A stretch of 64,000 nt of DNA from assembly GCA_900323505.1 (NCBI GenBank), contig OOIN01000020.1, positions 649,647-713,646 on the forward strand, written 5' to 3'. Source of the DNA: Ustilago trichophora. Its lineage: Eukaryota > Basidiomycota > Ustilaginomycetes > Ustilaginales > Ustilaginaceae. This document shows positions 58,201-64,000 of the stretch, piece after piece. A program made the position numbers and the translations under genes. The notes beneath the pieces are model-generated. The model saw only the letters and a list, made by a program, of their open reading frames with translations. It was not told the DNA's origin and did no database searches. Each line of letters begins with the position of its first letter. Positions within the stretch are counted from its first letter, which is position 1.

Positions 58201-58753
58201 TTTGTGTTTGACAGACAGATTTTCTCACAGCTTGACTTTGACGTACTTGTCCTTTGTCCGCCATGCACCCACATGCTTGTCTGTCCTTCACACGCTGTAC
58301 ACCTTTGTCTGTTGTCCATTGTCTGTTGTCCATCACACACCACACATCTTTGTCTGCTTGTTGCTCACCACACAGCTTTGTCTGTCCGTCACTGAAACAA
58401 AATTTTCCACACCGCTCACAGCTCTGCACTATCCTTTCTTGTCTTGATTGCTTTACGGTGTGTGTCTGCATGAGTGTGAGCGCAAGTGAAACCATCTTAC
58501 CTTTGTACGTTTCCCTCTTGGACACATTGTGTGCTTCAAGTGGCTGTTGCTGTAACCCGTTACGCTTGCTGGAATCCTTGACAGTGTACATCTGACTGTG
58601 CTTGCTATGTGCGCTGCTTGTCTCCTCTGAAGCATATATACTGTGCCTTTCTGACCGTTGCTGACCGTCATTGCTCATCAATCCAACAATCCATTCCAGC
58701 TTCTCTCTACCGTACTCTACCACTTTTATCCACCGCCAGCAAATTCTTCAACC
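58201..58753 (+). promoter_or_regulatory. Upstream region and TATA element of the telomere-linked helicase
   Basis: TTTGTCTG/GTCCAT repeats run to about 58390, then a less repetitive leader. A CATATATA element lies at 58633-58640, about 115 bases before the modelled ATG at 58754. Confidence 0.4.
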
Positions 58754-61700
58754 ATGTCTCAGCAATCTTTCCATCCTGATGACAGCATACTTGCTGCTGA
58801 ACTTGTTGATGCAGGCATCAACACAATGGACGCAGTCAGTGATACGGACAGGTATGTTTGGGCAATCATCACCACACATCATCAATGATCAGCAGCTGAC
58901 ATCACTATTTGCATTTTTTGAATTCAGTCACGCTCTCCCTGCTGCCAACCAAGCCGCAAATCAAGAAACCACCATTTCCACTCCAGTGGATCCTCAGCAC
59001 ACCGCTCAGCTGGCACGCTTCAACTTACGCTTGGTGGACCATCCCCGCATCCTGCTCTGCACCCTGGACAGCTGTTGTCCTCAATTGCCGCTCATCCCAG
59101 ACTTCAAGCACGTCACGGCTCACATCAAGAAGGTCCACAAGAAGCCACTGGTTGGGTCTGCCAAGGAGATGCTGCGTAGCCTCCTTGATGAACTGGATGT
59201 ACCATCTCCTGGCACGGTCTGCATCAACAAGGATCTTCTGCCAGAGCGCATGATTCCTGAGCTGGGTGAGCTCTTCCAAGGCTACCGCTGCAACTTGTGC
59301 TCCTATGCCGTCCAAGCCAAGTCTGCTTTCTACGAGCATCTGCGTGGGCATCCTGATGCTAAAGGCAGAGCATCATACACCCATCCTGTTCCCATGCAGA
59401 AGTTGCACAAGTGCGGCAAGAAGATCCGCTACCTTCACGTCCGCAATCAAGATCTGGATCCCACACCGCCTCCTGCCATTCTCACCACCGCTCTGGATGC
59501 CAGCACCATCAGCGCCAATATCAAGACAAAGGTGGATGCCTTCCTCAAGAAGAATGAAGATTGCCTCTGTGAAGCAGACCTGCTCAAGCCAGGCATTCAG
59601 CCTGAATCTGCCAGCGGCAACATTGGTCCTTGGGCCAAGCAGCTGGGTTGGCATGCGTACTGGGCTGGCAAGCCTATTGTGGCCATCGGCGCACTCAGCA
59701 AGTCAAAAAAGGTGTGGCCTGGTGCTCATATAGACTTTGTCCATTGGGTATTGGTCATGACACAGCAAGCAGCCGCAACATGGATGATGGCTTTCCTCAA
59801 GACTGGCAGGCAGGTGCAACAGACTTTCCGTGCCTACAGTCCTGAACCAAGCCAGCCGTACAACCTCAGCCTACCAACAGTCAAGAAACGTGCGGACATG
59901 TGGGCCTTTTTACTTGCTCTGCTTATCCATGCGGTCTTTGACGGTGTCTCTTTTGGTTATTACGGTGACAGTGACCAGACTGAGCATCTTGGTCTCAGCG
60001 CACACCTGGACTCTGTACTGCAAGATCTGCATGATCTTTACTACGGTGCAGATGCAGACATTGATCCGCTCACTGATGAAGATCTGGCAAGCAAGGCAGT
60101 GCCGCTCCTCCTCCAACTCTCTCACCTCTTGGTCACGCAACAGCCAGAGGTGTATGGTGAGAATGACAAGCTTGCTTTGGTACGGCTGTTCCTCCACCTC
60201 TGCGTCAGCGCAGATGGCACTCCCATTCCCGTCAATGCCGCTACGTCCATCATTGCCAGCTTGGAGTTCTGCTGCTGTGCAGTGCTCTGGCAGTGGCTGT
60301 TGGATCCAGAAGATGGTGTGCTCATTGAGCGCTCTGCTGAGGAGATTGCTGCCGAGGTTGATCTACAGATGAAGCGCTATCTGTACAGCACCAGCAGCTC
60401 CGCCAGCTCATACCTACAATCCCTTCACCGGTATGGCACAGTACTTGCGCAAGATGATGGCACCAACTTCCACTTTTCCTGGCAGCAAGATCTCAAGAGC
60501 GTCAAGTTTGGAACAGAGACCATCCAAGTGGACCGTCTCCAAGCTCTGATGCATGGTGCGCAAAAGCGGGCAGAAGCTTTGCTACGTCAGCTCTGCCTTT
60601 TGCCAGAGGATGCATCACTTGCGCTCAACCTGAAGCACATTCTGGATGATCACCGCAACATGCAACCAGACTTCAGCTTTGTGGCCGCTTCTCCGGAGCT
60701 GCAGAGCATCAGCAGTGTTCTCTGCCGTGCTGCTGCTGGTAATGTACCTGCCGCACAACCCCTCATGGATCCATACTCTGATGAGTTGGAGTTCGATGCA
60801 GATGCTGCCAATGCGTACTTCAGCATGCACAATGAATTCACCAAGCTGCTTGCGGTGCTCATTGAGCTTGGTAGCGGTCTGCCTGCAAGAGGTACAGAGC
60901 TGCTCCAATTGCAGCACACCAACACGCTTGTTGGTCCACGCAACCTCTTTGTGCATGATGGCAGTGTCTTCACCGCTCTGCCCAGCAAGAAAGGCACTGG
61001 ACGTCAAAAGGTGATTCCACGCTTCCTGCCATACCCAGTGGGATGCATGGTGGTCTTTTACGTAGCTCAGGTGGTGCCGTTTGTCCATCTCCTACATAAT
61101 GCAGTGCTGCAGCCCCGTGCGGCCAGCTCTATGCTTTTGGTGGACCATCACGGCAATGCATGGGAGACAAATGCCGTCACCAAGATGCTGCAAGCACTCT
61201 GCCAGGAGCACATCAGCTCTATCACGGCTGGCCTCAACATGCGCACTTGGCGGCAACTGGCAGTGAGCATTGACCGCAAGCTCATCCGTCCGAGGTCCAT
61301 GACTGCAGAAGAGGTGTTGGACAGCGCTCACGATCTTCAAGCTGGACATTCAACACGGACTGCAGAGCAGCACTATGGCCTGGATGCAAGCATGCTGCAT
61401 CAGCTCACGCAAGAGAGCATGGATGTCATGTTGGAAGTGTCAGAGCGGTGGCATGCATTCTGGGGTATGCCATCCCGCTTTGAAGAGGACGTCAAGCCAT
61501 ATGACCACCTCATGGCAGGAAAGGCAGCAGGAGATGACTGCAAGGCAGTATCTTCACTGAAGCGGCAGCTGGATGCTTTGCAGGAGGACATGCGGTGTGT
61601 CAAGCAAAGGCTGGAGCATCCAATTGAAGTTGCTCCACCAAGCGCTACAAGTGCGGTGCCTGCTGCCCCCATTTCACGCTCTGCTGTGCTAGCAGAACCA

Positions 61701-63743
61701 GTCAGCAATGCACTCTTCAAGGTGACCGGCAGCCACCGCACCAAGACACTGGAGCAGGCCTATGCGCTCAATGCCATCTATGCCAAGGAGACACCACTGA
61801 TCATTGTCATGGCCACTGGGTCCGGCAAGTCTGCACTTTTCATGGCACCGCTGCATTGGCTGCCGCCAGCCTCTGTCATTATTGTGGTGGTGCCATTCAT
61901 TGCACTCACAGATGATCTGATGGAGCAGTGTCAGTGGGTTGGAATTGTGGCAAGCAAGTGGACAGGCTACCGGAGTGCAGACAGAGTAGAGGGCAGTCAG
62001 CTGGTCTTTGTTGCAGCAGAGAACTGCTACAGTCAAGCATTTGCCAACTGGGCGCAAGAGTTGGATCAGCAGAAGCGGTTGGCAGCCATCTTCTTTGATG
62101 AGTGCCATGTCTGCGTAACTCAAAACACCTTCCGTCCGGCAATGGAGAAGATCAAGGCACTCATCTCTGCTGTGCGGGTGCAGCAGTACTTCCTTACGGC
62201 TACGCTGCCACCAACTCTGGTTCCCACCTTCAAGACCACACTCTGTCTCCCGCAAGATGGTACTGGCATGATCAGGGCGGCCACCAACCGCAAAAACATC
62301 TCCTACAAGGTCCAGCAACTTACATCAAGTGTGGAAATGCCATTCCAAATCAAGCGTCTCCTTGAAGCTCACCCTGCCGGTGCAGTGATGATCTTCTGCA
62401 AGTCCACCACTGCAGCACAAACCACAGCGGAGGATCTCAATTGCACTTGCGTGATCGCAGACATGCCAGAGGAGCAGAAGCAGAGAACGGTTTCAACATG
62501 GTTGCGGTGTTCTGCCACAGAGACCAACACTGGCAAACGCGTCATTGTTGGAACAACAGCTATCGGCACAGGCATCAATCCGCAACATGTCAGTCTGGTG
62601 GTCCATTGCGGTGATACATGGGACATGGTCAGTTACGTGCAAGAGTCAGGACGCGCTGGACGTAGTGGCAGTGGAGCATCAGCGGTGCTGTTGGCCACCA
62701 GAGTCCAAACACGTGAAGCACAGGTGCAGCTCTACATAGAGGAGCGTACTTGCCGGCGTCTGGCCATCTCACGCTATCTGGACGGAATGCCGGTGACTTG
62801 CCTCAGCCAGCCAGACTTTGCGCTGTGCGACCTCTGCCAGCAGCGTGTGGAAGGACCAGTCACACCGCCAAAGAAGATCATTGGCTTGGAGTCACCGCCA
62901 GAGTCTGACAAGCGTGAGCGGCAGCAGAATGGCAAGACCCAGACTGCTGGTCAACTCCAAGCTGCAAACAGCAGCAGTAGGCGGTTGCAAGTCAGCACCA
63001 CGGCCTTGGATTCACCTACACCACGTCAGCGGCAGCATCAAGGTTTTACGGCAGCTCTAGACCTGAACCATCAGCACTCAGCAAGCAGAGGAGCGCCAAA
63101 CCAGATATTATCCTCCACTGCTCAAAACCAGCTTCAGCCAGCATTGCCGGTTCTCAGTTTTACGCCTCCGCCATTTGCATTCAGCCTAAGTCCATCACCG
63201 GCACATCCACCTGTGCACATTGACATTGACACATCAAGCAGCAGATTGCTACTGCAGAGCCTTGCCGGTGTGTGCTCTTTGTGTTACCTCTTCCGCAACC
63301 AGCACACATGCTCTGGACAACATGGAATCCGACACTCTTTCAGCAACTGCAACTGCTGGCCGCAAATCAAGGACAAGTTGCCACAATCAGAGCCACGCAT
63401 CAATGCAACCTACATTGGCGGCCTCAAGCGCCGCATGCAGAAAGCAAAGCACATTGCTTGTTACGCATGTCTGGTTCCCATCAACATTTGCGCCAACACC
63501 AGCTCAACCAATTCTACAGCATGCTCACGCAGGTATGCTGACATTGTGCTGCCCGTAGTTGCGGCAGTGCTCAGATGCAGAGAGCACACTGCCAATGTGC
63601 TGCGGTTGATTGGCTTGGATCAGATGGACCCACATGCGGTAGTGGTACAAGGTGAGCTAGGTACAGCCGTGACCTACAAAGGTGAGAGTATGCTTCTGGC
63701 ATTTGCCATGTTTGCAGCGGCTGTAGAAGCAGCGGCTATGTAG
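58754..63743 (+). CDS. Telomere-linked RecQ-type helicase with zinc fingers and recombinase-like domain
   Basis: Modelled as join(58754..58851,58928..63743), 1637 residues. The 76-base intron (GTATGT...TTCAG) joins MSQQSFHPDD... to HALPAANQ. Without splicing the frame would need an unrelated leader. Zinc-binding candidates are C77-x4-C82-x15-H98-x4-H103 and a classic C2H2 finger C154, C157, H170, H174. The middle carries tyrosine-recombinase hallmarks: R687, K720/K721, R808, H840, Y849. The RecQ-like core has ATGSGKS (Lys1000), DECH (1090-1093), TAT and QESGRAGRSG (from 1271). A Pro/Gln/Ser-rich linker and a Cys/His-rich C-terminus (CSLCYLFRNQHTC...) follow. Family members sit at chromosome ends in fungi and may help maintain or spread telomere-adjacent DNA. 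The frame is intact, so the gene may be functional. Confidence 0.88.
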
Positions 63744-63825
63744 ATAGAAGACTTTGCATGTTTCTCAAAATAAATCATTAATTGCATTTCCAGAGTCTGT
63801 GAAAATGCAGACAAAGTGGAGGCCT
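63744..63825. other. Spacer between helicase gene and telomere
   Basis: 82 bases with an AAATAAATCATTAATT stretch suited to a 3' end or polyadenylation signal. It leads directly into the telomere array. Confidence 0.5.
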
Positions 63826-64000
63826 TTAGGGTTAGGGTTAGGGTTAGGGTTAGGGTTAGGGTTAGGGTTAGGGTTAGGGTTAGGGTTAGGGTTAGGGTTA
63901 GGGTTAGGGTTAGGGTTAGGGTTAGGGTTAGGGTTAGGGTTAGGGTTAGGGTTAGGGTTAGGGTTAGGGTTAGGGTTAGGGTTAGGGTTAGGGTTAGGGT
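63826..64000 (+). repeat. Telomere, (TTAGGG)29
   Basis: Perfect TTAGGG units run from 63826 to the window edge (29 complete repeats plus one base). The G-rich strand runs toward the right, so the window ends at a right chromosome end. Confidence 0.98.

Overview
The window is the right-hand end of a chromosome from a basidiomycete fungus, most likely a smut (Ustilaginales). The last 175 bases are an uninterrupted TTAGGG array running to the window edge. Genes are long, intron-poor and tightly spaced, with short GT...AG introns and a housekeeping set typical of fungi. A RecQ-type helicase gene stops 83 bases before the telomere repeats, the arrangement known for telomere-linked helicases such as those of Ustilago. 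The species cannot be fixed from the sequence alone.

Region 1 (1-29.4 kb) is conserved core genome: the 3' end of RAD3/XPD, an orphan seven-transmembrane protein, a SPO7-like phosphatase regulator, an F-box/Sec10-type recyclin (RCY1), 2-isopropylmalate synthase (LEU4), a SET-domain protein, the ribosome-assembly factor RRP12, ribose-5-phosphate isomerase (RKI1), a TatD nuclease, mitochondrial LETM1/MDM38, an orphan protein and the SAGA subunit SPT8. Long A/T homopolymers lie in intergenic DNA and inside introns.

Region 2 (29.9-40.3 kb) is accessory. A major facilitator transporter, a Zn2Cys6 transcription factor and a cytochrome P450 lie in tandem on the minus strand and could form a small detoxification or metabolite locus. 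A five-exon orphan gene is divergent from the P450.

Region 3 (40.3-46.4 kb) is an AT-richer block full of short palindromic repeats. It surrounds a 1046-residue protein with a P-loop NTPase and a C-terminal PD-(D/E)XK nuclease-like motif, resembling Crinkler/conflict-type NTPase-nuclease proteins. Its stop codon lies in one of the repeats.

Region 4 (46.4-55.7 kb) is retroelement DNA. A Ty3/gypsy chromodomain element has intact gag and pol frames, but its RNase H domain appears split: the first part follows the reverse transcriptase and the rest lies after the chromodomain. A second gag-like gene with no pol follows. Its frame ends inside a 15-base telomere-like sequence.

Region 5 (55.7-64.0 kb) is the subtelomere: strand-asymmetric degenerate repeats, then the helicase gene, then the telomere. 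The helicase carries zinc-finger-like segments and, before the helicase core, a region that preserves nearly the whole catalytic signature of a tyrosine recombinase with the correct H-to-Y spacing. That fusion, the split RNase H and the NTPase-nuclease gene are the most interesting observations.
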